DNA of 64,000 bases. Origin: Pedobacter ghigonis. GTDB lineage: Bacteria > Bacteroidota > Bacteroidia > Sphingobacteriales > Sphingobacteriaceae. The stretch is from contig NZ_CAESCM010000017.1 in the NCBI RefSeq assembly GCF_903166585.1, positions 45,174-109,173 of the forward strand, written 5' to 3'. Shown one piece after another: positions 9,591 through 17,036 of the stretch. Made by a program: the position numbers and the translations under genes. The first letter of the stretch is position 1; each line of letters begins with the position of its first letter. The notes below the pieces were generated by a model. It was not told the origin of the DNA. It worked only from the letters and a program-made list of their open reading frames with translations, and did not search any database.

Positions 9591-9598
9591 CAAAAGTA
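9591..9598 (-). promoter_or_regulatory. Bacteroidota -7 box (TACTTTTG), 4 nt before the ATG
   Basis: TACTTTTG on the minus strand fits TAnnTTTG exactly. Only 4 bases (9587-9590) separate it from the ATG at 9586. Transcription would then start at or within the start codon. No clear -33 TTTG is seen. Confidence 0.5.
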
Positions 9599-9690
9599 CA
9601 AAATTTTGAGATTAAGCTAATTTTAAGTCTGTAACTTAAAATCAATCTAAATACCGAAATTCTCAGATGGGCTCCCAATAGCGCTAAAAA

Positions 9691-9722
9691 ATAAGGTTAA
9701 TGCCATCCAGCATTAACCTTAT
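9691..9722 (-). terminator. Terminator of the hsp20 gene
   Basis: ATAAGGTTAATGC (9691-9703) and GCATTAACCTTAT (9710-9722) form a perfect 13-bp stem with a 6-base loop. On the minus strand it is followed by TTTTTTAG. It lies 51 bp after the Hsp20 stop codon. Confidence 0.85.
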
Positions 9723-9773
9723 AAAACCTAAACTTAAACTATTATGAAAAACCCTCTTTCGAGAATATTTTGA

Positions 9774-10208
9774 TTACGATACTACAATTTCTTTGTGTTG
9801 TAATTTAGCATCGTCTTTTTTGCTGATGTTGATACTTAAAATACCATCTTTATATTCGGCAGTAATTTTATCGCCATCGGCAGTATCTGGTAAATTGAAT
9901 GATCTTGCAAATGAGCTGTAATCAAACTCTTTACGGGTAAAATCTTTAGCTACCTGGGTTTCGTCTTTTTTAACTTCTGCCCAAACAGAAAGCGTATCTT
10001 TTTTTAAATTGATTTGAAAATCTTCTTTCTTTAAACCTGGTGCAGCCAATTCAATCACATAAGCAGTTTCACTTTCGTGAATATTTACATTTGGCGATTT
10101 ATCAACCGCTTTGTTTTTAGTTATCGCATCGCTAAACAATGAATCAAAAACATTGTTAAAGTAAGGAGCTGTGTTACGGGTTCTGTTGTTAAAATTTACA
10201 AGTGTCAT
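9774..10208 (-). CDS. Small heat shock protein Hsp20/alpha-crystallin family
   Basis: This is an ATP-independent holdase chaperone. The alpha-crystallin domain covers about residues 38-144, with SPNVNIHESETAYVIELAAPGLKKEDFQINL split as VNIHESETAYVIELAAPG and KKEDFQINL. The late motif YKDGILSINISKKD corresponds to the GVL-type beta-9 signature. At 144 residues it has the usual size. It is monocistronic with its own terminator. The short leader is very AT-rich; I see no CIRCE-like inverted repeat, so its heat regulation is not evident from sequence. Confidence 0.95.
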   Translation of the reverse strand: MTLVNFNNRTRNTAPYFNNVFDSLFSDAITKNKAVDKSPNVNIHESETAYVIELAAPGLKKEDFQINLKKDTLSVWAEVKKDETQVAKDFTRKEFDYSSFARSFNLPDTADGDKITAEYKDGILSINISKKDDAKLQHKEIVVS

Positions 10209-10277
10209 ATCTCTAATTTTTTATTTTTTTAATTTGATAATACACCTTATTCAACTTACATACCAAACCATTTTTTT

Positions 10278-10766
10278 ATGATTTTTAAGACATTTTGGCA
10301 AAAACAAAACAAAACAAAAGACAAAACGTCAGTTTTAAGCGGTTTTTCAGACAAATTCAACTATAAAACGGATGTACCTTTGCGCTTTATCGACTTCGAT
10401 ATGATGGGACACGTGAATAATTCCGTGTATTTCACCTATCTCGAAATTGCCAGAAGCCAGTATTGGGAAGAAATTATTAAATGGAACTGGAAACAAACCG
10501 GGATTGTAATTGCCCATGCCGAACTGGATTACATTTTACCCATTTTACAGCACGATAAAATCGCCATTCATGTTAAAACATCAAGAATTGGTGACACCAG
10601 TTTCGATCTCGAATACCAGATCGTAAAATTGAAAGGAAATGAAGAGATTATTTGCAGCAGGGGAAAAACTGTTTGTATTGCAATCGATTATGCCACCAAA
10701 CGGCCAACAGCAATACCAGATGCAGAAAAACAGAAAATGCTGAGTTTTGAACAATTAACCTCCTGA
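10278..10766 (+). CDS. Acyl-CoA thioesterase, 4HBT hot-dog fold (YbgC/FadM-like)
   Basis: The product is a single hot-dog domain thioesterase. The motif FIDFDMMGHVNNSVYFTYLE (about 37-56) is the 4-hydroxybenzoyl-CoA thioesterase signature, with the active-site Asp in DFDMMGH. It probably hydrolyses acyl-CoA thioesters in the cytoplasm, but chain length and substrate cannot be deduced. Residues 1-30 are a Lys-rich extension before the fold, so translation might begin at a later codon, though no better ATG is present. It is convergent with the FAD-oxidase gene and separated from it by a long perfect hairpin. Confidence 0.88.
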   Translation: MIFKTFWQKQNKTKDKTSVLSGFSDKFNYKTDVPLRFIDFDMMGHVNNSVYFTYLEIARSQYWEEIIKWNWKQTGIVIAHAELDYILPILQHDKIAIHVKTSRIGDTSFDLEYQIVKLKGNEEIICSRGKTVCIAIDYATKRPTAIPDAEKQKMLSFEQLTS

Positions 10767-10815
10767 AAGAGTTGTCATTTCGAGCACAGTACTCCGCTCG
10801 AAATGACAACTCTTT
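10766..10815. terminator. Perfect 20-bp hairpin of the GTCATTTCGA repeat family, between convergent genes
   Basis: The left arm (10766-10785) and right arm (10796-10815) are perfect complements around a 10-base loop. The core is GTTGTCATTTCGAGC / GCTCGAAATGACAAC. A T-run follows on the plus strand. It begins at the last base of the thioesterase stop codon. It is a repeat-family member that probably acts as a terminator. Confidence 0.85.
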
Positions 10816-10827
10816 TTTGTATACCCG

Positions 10828-12243
10828 TTAAAGATTAGACACATCCGGCATTATTTTACCAGGGTTTAAAATTCCATTGGGATCGAAAACCTGTTTAATT
10901 CCACGCATTAAATTCAAATGAATTTCGGAATACTTGATTGGCATAAATTCTTTCTGTACCAAGCCAATCCCATGTTCACCAGATAAGGTACCACCCAGAG
11001 CTGTAGTGAGTTCAAAAATTTCGGCAATACCAGATTTGAGTTTGGTTTTCCAATCTTCATCGCTCATTCCGGCTTTTATGATGTTTACGTGCAGGTTACC
11101 ATCGCCGGCGTGCCCATAGCAAACGCTTTCAAAACCGTACCGGCCACCAATTTCCTTAATACCGTTTACCAGTTTAGGTAAAGCAGCGCGCGGCACAACA
11201 GTATCTTCTTCTTTGTAAACCGAATTTGATTTTACCGATTCGGCCATAGTTCTGCGCATACGCCAAAGCTCTTCTTTCTGGCTGGCAGTATCGGCAAACA
11301 AAACTTCCGTACATTTATGTTCTTCTAAAACGATATTGGTTTTTTCGCAGTTTTTAAAAATATCATCTAAATCATCGCCATCGAATTCAATCATCAGCAG
11401 AGCCGCAACATCATCTTTTAAATCAAACTTAATATCGTCGAATTTAATTACCCACTCCACTCCTTTTCGTTCCATAAATTCTAAGGCCGATGGTGTTACT
11501 CCAGTCCTAAAAATAGCCGAAACTGCAGCACAGGCATCTTCGTTGGTACTAAAAGAGCCCATCATCAATACCGATTGTGAGGGTTTAGGCAATAGCTTGG
11601 TTACAATTTTGGTTACCACGCCTAAAGTGCCTTCCGAGCCAATCATCAGCTGAGTTAAATTATAACCCGAAGCATATTTTAAGGTATTGGCACCTGTCCA
11701 GATGATATCGCCGTTAGGTAAAACTACCTCCAGGTTTAAAATATATTCGCGAATGGTACCGTATTTTACTACACGCGGTCCGCCCGAACCATGCGCTACA
11801 TTACCGCCAATAAAGCAAGAACCCTTGCTGCTCGGATCGACCGGATACAGCAAGCCTTTTTCGGCAACAGCATTGATAAATTCTTCGGTAATTACACCTG
11901 GCTCAACAGTAGCCTGCAGATTTTCGGTATCAATATCTAAAATGGATTTAAATTTTTCCATCGATAAAGAAACGCCACCGTAAATGGGCAGAGCGGCACC
12001 ACTTAAGCCTGTACCACCACCGCGGGGCGTTACCGGCACATGGTGAGCATTACAGATTTTTAAGAGAGCCGAAATTTCTTCGGGTGTAGTAGGTTTTACC
12101 ACAACCTCGGGCTGGTAGCGCAAATCTTCGGTTTCGTCGTGACTATAGTTTTCTAAGCTTTCTGTATCGGTAAAAACCTTATCTGCACCAATTGCTGAGG
12201 TGATTTCTGCTAAAATTTCGGTATTTATTTTGGTAAAATTCAT
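10828..12243 (-). CDS. FAD-linked oxidase (GlcD / D-lactate dehydrogenase family)
   Basis: This flavoprotein oxidises an alpha-hydroxy acid (glycolate, D-lactate or a similar acid). The FAD-binding PCMH domain covers about 35-215, with VTPRGGGTGLSGAALP and PVDPSSKGSCFIGGNVAHGSGG. The C-terminal FAD-oxidase domain ends with YGHAGDGNLHVNI, GEHGIGLVQKEF and FDPNGILNPGKIMP. I start at the ATG at 12243 (MNFTKINTEIL), one base after the folB stop. A longer start at 12276 would overlap folB by 32 bp. It forms an operon with folB. The electron acceptor is unknown. Confidence 0.9.
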   Translation of the reverse strand: MNFTKINTEILAEITSAIGADKVFTDTESLENYSHDETEDLRYQPEVVVKPTTPEEISALLKICNAHHVPVTPRGGGTGLSGAALPIYGGVSLSMEKFKSILDIDTENLQATVEPGVITEEFINAVAEKGLLYPVDPSSKGSCFIGGNVAHGSGGPRVVKYGTIREYILNLEVVLPNGDIIWTGANTLKYASGYNLTQLMIGSEGTLGVVTKIVTKLLPKPSQSVLMMGSFSTNEDACAAVSAIFRTGVTPSALEFMERKGVEWVIKFDDIKFDLKDDVAALLMIEFDGDDLDDIFKNCEKTNIVLEEHKCTEVLFADTASQKEELWRMRRTMAESVKSNSVYKEEDTVVPRAALPKLVNGIKEIGGRYGFESVCYGHAGDGNLHVNIIKAGMSDEDWKTKLKSGIAEIFELTTALGGTLSGEHGIGLVQKEFMPIKYSEIHLNLMRGIKQVFDPNGILNPGKIMPDVSNL

Positions 12244-12244
12244 T

Positions 12245-12613
12245 TTAATTGGCTGCTGAGTAACTAAGTTTAACAAAAGAATGGCCTATCTGTCCGGGCA
12301 TTGGCGGATTAAGCTTTTTCATGCTTACCTCTATCTTTTCTACAAAGGGATAAATTTCGATCACTTTAGAGATGATGTTATTCAAAACGGTTTCCAATAG
12401 CTTTTGGGTATTTTTCATTTCCGCCCTGATAATGCTGTTCAAATCTTCGTAATTAACGGTTTGCACCAGTTCATCATCAAATCCTACTGGCGTAAATTCG
12501 GTCGTTAAATCTATAATAAAATGATTTCCAGTCAATTGTTCTTCCGGATAATAGCCGTGCAAGGCAAAGCATTTTACATCTTTTAAAGCTACGGTTTGTT
12601 TTATGTGGCCCAT
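12245..12613 (-). CDS. folB: Dihydroneopterin aldolase
   Basis: FolB converts 7,8-dihydroneopterin to 6-hydroxymethyl-dihydropterin in folate synthesis. The sequence carries the family landmarks: VALKDVKCFALHGYYPEEQ near the start, VNYEDLNSII in the middle, TVLNNIISKVIEIYPFVEKIEVSMKKLNPP (as LETVLNNIISKVIEIYP and VSMKKLNPPMPG) near the end. At 122 residues it is the usual length. It is followed after one base by the FAD-linked oxidase gene. A -7 box (TAATTTTG) lies 17 bp upstream. Confidence 0.93.
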   Translation of the reverse strand: MGHIKQTVALKDVKCFALHGYYPEEQLTGNHFIIDLTTEFTPVGFDDELVQTVNYEDLNSIIRAEMKNTQKLLETVLNNIISKVIEIYPFVEKIEVSMKKLNPPMPGQIGHSFVKLSYSAAN

Positions 12614-12630
12614 CTATGTTTTGTATGTTG

Positions 12631-12638
12631 CAAAATTA
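12631..12638 (-). promoter_or_regulatory. -7 box of the folB operon
   Basis: TAATTTTG on the minus strand fits TAnnTTTG and lies 17 bp before the folB ATG. No good -33 TTTG is seen at about 19 bp. Confidence 0.5.
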
Positions 12639-12679
12639 AATTTTTATTCACGAATATAATGCCCATTGCCGTAAATTGT

Positions 12680-12687
12680 TACCTTTG
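12680..12687 (+). promoter_or_regulatory. -7 box before the acyl-CoA dehydrogenase gene
   Basis: TACCTTTG fits TAnnTTTG exactly and lies 38 bp before the ATG at 12726. The -33 element is not obvious. Confidence 0.5.
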
Positions 12688-12725
12688 AAATGAACCCAAT
12701 TGCTTAACCAGATTAGTAAACAACC

Positions 12726-13916
12726 ATGAGCAAATCAGCAAAAAAAGACTTATACGAAGCGCCAGACTATTATTTATTGGACGAATTGTTAACCGATGAG
12801 CATAAACTAATCCGTGCAACAGCGCGCGAATGGGTAAAAAAAGAAGTAAGCCCTATTATTGAAGATTATGCCCAAAGAGCCGAATTTCCCAAACATTTAA
12901 TAAAAGGATTGGCTGATATAGGTGCTTTTGGTCCGACTATTCCGGTTGAATATGGGGGCGCAGGTTTAGATTATACCGCCTACGGCATTTTAATGCAGGA
13001 AATAGAGCGTGGCGATTCGGGTATCCGTTCTACCGCATCTGTTCAGGGCTCTTTAGTTATGTACCCGATTTATGCTTATGGTACAGAAGAACAGCGTAAA
13101 AAATACCTGCCTAAACTGGCCAGTGGCGAAATGATGGGTTGTTTTGGCTTAACCGAACCTGATCATGGTTCGAATCCGGGCGGCATGGTAACCAACATTA
13201 AAGATGCAGGGAGCCATTATATTTTAAATGGAGCTAAAATGTGGATCAGCAATGCACCCTTTGCCGATATTGCAGTAGTTTGGGCGAAAGATGAAGCCGG
13301 TAAAATCAGGGGAATGGTTGTTGAGCGTGGCATGGAAGGTTTTTCTACTCCCGAAACACACAATAAATGGAGCTTAAGGGCTTCGGCCACAGGCGAACTG
13401 GTATTTGATAACGTGCAAATCCCGAAAGAAAATGTTTTCCCCGAAATAAGCGGACTCAAAGGGCCCCTGGGCTGCTTAAACCAGGCACGTTACGGCATTG
13501 CCTGGGGTGCATTAGGCGCAGCGATGGATTGTTACGATACTGCGCTACGTTATTCGAAAGAGCGCGTACAGTTTGGTAAGCCTATTGGTGGTTTCCAGCT
13601 TCAGCAGAAAAAACTGGCTGAAATGGTTACCGAAATTACCAAAGGTCAGCTTTTGGTTTGGCGTTTGGGTACACTGAAAAGCGAAAACCGTGCAACTGCC
13701 GAACAGATATCGATGGCAAAAAGAAACAGTGTAGAAATTGCCCTGGATATTGCCCGTAACGCCCGCCAGATGCTTGGTGGAATGGGTATTACAGGCGAAT
13801 ACTCGATTATGCGTCACATGATGAATTTAGAATCTGTTGTAACCTACGAAGGCACTCATGATATACACTTACTGATTACCGGAATGGATGTAACCGGATT
13901 AAACGCCTTTAAATAA
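12726..13916 (+). CDS. Acyl-CoA dehydrogenase, glutaryl-CoA dehydrogenase type
   Basis: This FAD enzyme most resembles glutaryl-CoA dehydrogenase, which oxidises and decarboxylates glutaryl-CoA to crotonyl-CoA in lysine and tryptophan breakdown. Supporting motifs are RSTASVQGSLVMYPIYAYG (about 99-117), CFGLTEPDHGSNPGGM, the FAD-binding ARNARQMLGGMGITGEY, and VTYEGTHDIHLL with the catalytic Glu (about 374). The last is characteristic of GCDH. At 396 residues the length fits. The gene is alone, so pathway context is missing and a related short-chain acyl-CoA dehydrogenase role remains possible. Confidence 0.88.
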   Translation: MSKSAKKDLYEAPDYYLLDELLTDEHKLIRATAREWVKKEVSPIIEDYAQRAEFPKHLIKGLADIGAFGPTIPVEYGGAGLDYTAYGILMQEIERGDSGIRSTASVQGSLVMYPIYAYGTEEQRKKYLPKLASGEMMGCFGLTEPDHGSNPGGMVTNIKDAGSHYILNGAKMWISNAPFADIAVVWAKDEAGKIRGMVVERGMEGFSTPETHNKWSLRASATGELVFDNVQIPKENVFPEISGLKGPLGCLNQARYGIAWGALGAAMDCYDTALRYSKERVQFGKPIGGFQLQQKKLAEMVTEITKGQLLVWRLGTLKSENRATAEQISMAKRNSVEIALDIARNARQMLGGMGITGEYSIMRHMMNLESVVTYEGTHDIHLLITGMDVTGLNAFK

Positions 13917-13999
13917 AACGAACTTTTATCATAACAATTACAACATCTTAACTTTACATAAATCACCTTACTTTTACAATTTATAGTCTAAAATATTTT

Positions 14000-14377
14000 A
14001 TGGATTTTAAAAAATATACCTATATATCCGCACCACCAGAAGAAGTTTATTTAGCACTTACCAAAGAAACCAGTATTAAATTATGGACTGGTGCCGAAGT
14101 TGAGTTTGAAGAAGTACCTGAAACTGAATTTTCTTTTTGGGATGGAGATATTACAGGAAAAAATATTGAATTTATTTACGGCAAGCAGATTGTACAGCAA
14201 TGGTATTTTGGCGAAGATAACGAGCCTTCTATTGTAACCATAAAACTGCACGAAGATAAAAAAGGTACTTCATTGGAATTTAAGCAAACCAATATTCCTG
14301 ATGAAGATTATAAAGATTTCACTGAAGGGATCCAGGCATATTTCCTGGGTGGATTGGTAGATTTCTTTGACGAATAG
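14000..14377 (+). CDS. SRPBCC/START-like domain protein
   Basis: This small cytoplasmic protein (125 residues) has a START-like, AHSA1-type hydrophobic-pocket fold. Evidence includes the opening YTYISAPPEEVYLALT, the repeated IVQQWYFGEDNEPSIVTIKL strands, and the closing helix FTEGIQAYFLGGLVDFF. Such proteins bind lipids or act as co-chaperones, but no ligand can be inferred. It is 17 bp from the next gene (a lipoprotein-like pseudogene) and probably in the same transcript. Confidence 0.8.
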   Translation: MDFKKYTYISAPPEEVYLALTKETSIKLWTGAEVEFEEVPETEFSFWDGDITGKNIEFIYGKQIVQQWYFGEDNEPSIVTIKLHEDKKGTSLEFKQTNIPDEDYKDFTEGIQAYFLGGLVDFFDE

Positions 14378-14394
14378 ATCAGATAAACAAAAAA

Positions 14395-15213
14395 ATGAAA
14401 ACTAAAATTACCGCTCTCGCTTACTCCTTACTCCTCTTATTATCATTCAGTTCTTGCTCTACTTTTCTTACTCCAGCAATTATGGGGAACAATATGGGCT
14501 ATCTACCCCGGGCCATGGGTGCAGATAGTATTAAAACTTTAACCCATGTTTCTGCGAGTTATGCCGGTTCTGTGTCGCCAGATGGCGGAATTGATTTCGA
14601 AATGGGAATGATAAATTTAAGCCGCGCAAAAACCTTCGAAAAATCTAATGTATCCTACGGAGTTTTCGCCTATACCGGCACTTCTTCTTATGGAGATATC
14701 AATAAGAACGCTTTAGAAAACTCAAGCGATGATCTTCCCTATTTTAAAAAATCTGTACGTGGTATTGGCTTAAGGTTCTCTACAGGCCTGCACAGCACTT
14801 CAATTAATGGGAACACCGATTTTAGGTTTATTAACCTTGAAAATGCATTAAGTTTTGAAGGAGGCGATTACACTAAATTTAGACAAGAAGTTTACAGCAG
14901 CAAAATACCTGATTACGTAGCCGTTACCAATAGAAAAGTGCTTTGGACTACCGGATTATCAACTGAGGTAATCTGAAGGGCTAGGCGCGCTCATGACATT
15001 AGACACGCCTTTCGGCTTTTTATCGGTGGTACGCCTAATTTTGTAAATAGCTTTAGATACGGTACCAGCGCAGCAGAAGATATTAAAGGAAAAAATTCTA
15101 TAGGCTGGGTTTTTAATTATTTCTTATCGATAAAGCGCTTTTCTCTTTCTTACGAATTGGCCAATAACGTAAATTTTGCCAATAAGATCAGCTTAGGCTA
15201 TTCATTCCAATAA
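14395..15213 (+). pseudogene. Probable lipoprotein gene interrupted by an in-frame TGA
   Basis: The first part (14395-14976, 193 residues) starts with a lipoprotein signal, LLLLLSFSSCSTFLTPA, and beta-rich sequence follows. It ends at TGA (14974-14976). The same frame continues open for 78 more codons to TAA at 15211-15213. That segment is protein-like, with LFIGGTPNFVNSF and a beta-strand ending KISLGYSFQ typical of outer-membrane barrels. Replacing the TGA by TGG (Trp) would give one 272-residue protein. I read it as a nonsense-mutated outer-membrane or surface protein, or a one-base assembly error. The family is not recognised. Confidence 0.75.
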
Positions 15214-15256
15214 AACATAATTGATTTGATGCTGTTCTGTTGTAAACTTAATCGTT

Positions 15257-15469
15257 ATGAACAGAACCGTAGGACTTGTATTAATCGTTATTGGTATAGC
15301 CATGCTCATTTGGACAGGCTTTACCTACACCAAAAAAGAAAAACTGGTAGATGCTGGCCCAATCCAGATCTCTGCTGATAAAGAAAAATCGGTTAACTGG
15401 CCTCCCTATGTTGGCGGAATTATTTTGGTAGCCGGGGTATTTGTGCTGGTGGCTTCCAGAAAAAAATAA
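15257..15469 (+). CDS. Small two-helix membrane protein (DUF3185-like)
   Basis: This 70-residue protein has two predicted membrane helices: residues 4-22 (TVGLVLIVIGIAMLIWTGF) and about 49-66 (PYVGGIILVAGVFVLVASR). A short polar loop (KKEKLVDAGPIQISADKEK) joins them. It resembles small DUF3185-type membrane proteins of unknown function. The gene follows the interrupted lipoprotein gene by 43 bp and is convergent with lysA. Confidence 0.7.
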   Translation: MNRTVGLVLIVIGIAMLIWTGFTYTKKEKLVDAGPIQISADKEKSVNWPPYVGGIILVAGVFVLVASRKK

Positions 15470-15533
15470 TTTGTCTTGCTGGACTTGTCGATAATATTAA
15501 GGTATTCCGACAAGCCCAAACCGACATGTTTTT

Positions 15534-16706
15534 TTATAATTCAGTGCTATAAACTGATCTTATAGCATCTCTTAAATTGTATTTTGAAGCCATAACCTCA
15601 CCATAAGCGCCCGCACTACGGATAGCAAAAATATCACCTCTGAACGATTCAGGTTGTTCTACCTCTTTACCAAAACAATCTGTACTTTCGCAAATTGGTC
15701 CAACGATATCGTATTTAAATAAGCCTGGAGTTTGGAGCTTGGCGCTTGGAGTTTGAGATAAGTTCTCAATTTTATGATAAGCCTGATATAAAGCTGGGCG
15801 CATCAATTCAGTCATACCAGCATCTAAAACTACAAAATTCTTTTTCTTACCTTTTTTAATGTATAACGCCCGTGTAATTAACGAAGCCGATTGGCCAACC
15901 AATGCCCTGCCCAGTTCGAAATGTACTTCCTGACCGGCTTTAACTTCTAAAAATTCATTAAAAATTTTAAAGTAAGCTTCAAAATCAGGAATCTGGTTAT
16001 CAGGATTATGATAATCGATCCCTAAACCACCACCAACGTTTAAAACTTTTAAAGTAAAGCCTTTATCTTCAAACCAGGTCGCAAATTCGTTTACACGTAC
16101 GCAAAGGTTTTTATAAACATCTAAATTGGTAATTTGCGAACCAATATGGAAGTGGATTCCGATGAATTTTAAGTTAGCAGAAGCTTTTAAAGTATCGGCA
16201 CACTCTGGTAAATCCCAAGAGTTGATACCAAATTTATTTTCATCCAAACCGGTTGTAATGTTGTGGTGCGTATGTGCATCTACATTAGGGTTAATACGGA
16301 TGGCTACCTGAGCCGTTTTACCTTTTTTAGCCGCCAATTCATTTAACACTTCCAGTTCCTGGATCGACTCTACATTGAAGCAAAAAATATCAAGATCAAG
16401 TGCTTCATTTATTTCCTTATCTGATTTACCCACTCCGGCAAAAACAATTTTACCGGCTTCAAAGCCTACTTCAACGGCCCTTCTCACTTCGCCTGCACTC
16501 ACACAATCGGCACCGAAACCAATACCTTTAATCTGCTCAAGCAAAACAGCATTGAAGTTAGCCTTCAACGCGTAATGGATATGAAACTGGTACGGAGCAG
16601 CAGCATCTGCGCAGGTGCGCAAAGTTTTCTGCAACAACTCCGTATCATAATAGTAAAAAGGTGTTTCTATATTGTTAAACTTTGATATATCTTTATCGGC
16701 GAACAT
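15534..16706 (-). CDS. lysA: Diaminopimelate decarboxylase
   Basis: LysA is the PLP enzyme converting meso-diaminopimelate to L-lysine. The PLP lysine is Lys48 in HYALKANFN. Other landmarks are IGIHFHIGSQI, LNVGGGLGIDYH, FELGRALVG and GPICESTDCF, the last carrying the Cys of the dimeric active site. I use the ATG at 16706; an upstream TTG (16712) is also in frame. The ATG shares a CATG palindrome with the start of an opposite-strand small membrane gene. The neighbouring lysC, on the same strand, belongs to the same pathway. Confidence 0.95.
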   Translation of the reverse strand: MFADKDISKFNNIETPFYYYDTELLQKTLRTCADAAAPYQFHIHYALKANFNAVLLEQIKGIGFGADCVSAGEVRRAVEVGFEAGKIVFAGVGKSDKEINEALDLDIFCFNVESIQELEVLNELAAKKGKTAQVAIRINPNVDAHTHHNITTGLDENKFGINSWDLPECADTLKASANLKFIGIHFHIGSQITNLDVYKNLCVRVNEFATWFEDKGFTLKVLNVGGGLGIDYHNPDNQIPDFEAYFKIFNEFLEVKAGQEVHFELGRALVGQSASLITRALYIKKGKKKNFVVLDAGMTELMRPALYQAYHKIENLSQTPSAKLQTPGLFKYDIVGPICESTDCFGKEVEQPESFRGDIFAIRSAGAYGEVMASKYNLRDAIRSVYSTEL

Positions 16707-16875
16707 GTTCAAATTCCTTATTATAATTTTAATTTTATTCTTTGGGCTGGTATATATAGGTAACTACCTCGATTTAAAGCACGGAAGAATTACCCATAAA
16801 CAATACAATGGCAAAATCCGGTTTTTTATCGTTTTACTGCTCATTGTATTATTTCTCATATTTATCAAAAAATGA
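16705..16875 (+). CDS. Small two-helix membrane protein overlapping the lysA start
   Basis: This 56-residue ORF starts at the ATG at 16705 (MFKFLIIILILFFGLVYIG) and has two strong hydrophobic helices (3-20 and about 38-54) separated by the polar stretch NYLDLKHGRITHKQYNGK. Its start codon and the opposite-strand lysA start codon share two bases of one CATG. Its stop overlaps the next small ORF as ATGA, which suggests coupling. The family is not recognised. The membrane-protein character and coupling favour a real gene, but it could be a chance ORF. Confidence 0.55.
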   Translation: MFKFLIIILILFFGLVYIGNYLDLKHGRITHKQYNGKIRFFIVLLLIVLFLIFIKK

Positions 16876-17036
16876 AGATAGCAGCAGCCCTATTTATTGT
16901 GCTTATCCTTTCGCTTGGCTTATTTAATTCCTGCAAAAAGTATAAAAACGGATTATTACCAGCAAACTTTCTGGCGGTTCATTTCCTTATCGGATTGCTG
17001 GTAATAACCGGTGCGTTTTTTCTCTTATTCGAATAA
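16872..17036 (+). CDS. Small hydrophobic protein, coupled to the preceding ORF
   Basis: This 54-residue ORF begins with MKIAAALFIVLILSLGLFNS followed by Cys, like a lipoprotein signal or first membrane helix. It has a second helix (NFLAVHFLIGLLVITGAFFL) near the end. It overlaps the preceding ORF by 4 bases (ATGA). It ends in the palindrome TTATTCGAATAA, shared with the lysC stop, so both proteins end in Leu-Phe-Glu. Its function is unknown. A membrane topology and tight overlaps on both sides argue for a real, compact pair. Confidence 0.5.
   Translation: MKIAAALFIVLILSLGLFNSCKKYKNGLLPANFLAVHFLIGLLVITGAFFLLFE

Noticed and set aside
14974..14976. TGA as selenocysteine or read-through codon
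   Set aside because: No SECIS-like hairpin and no selenoprotein family match; a nonsense change or sequencing error is simpler.
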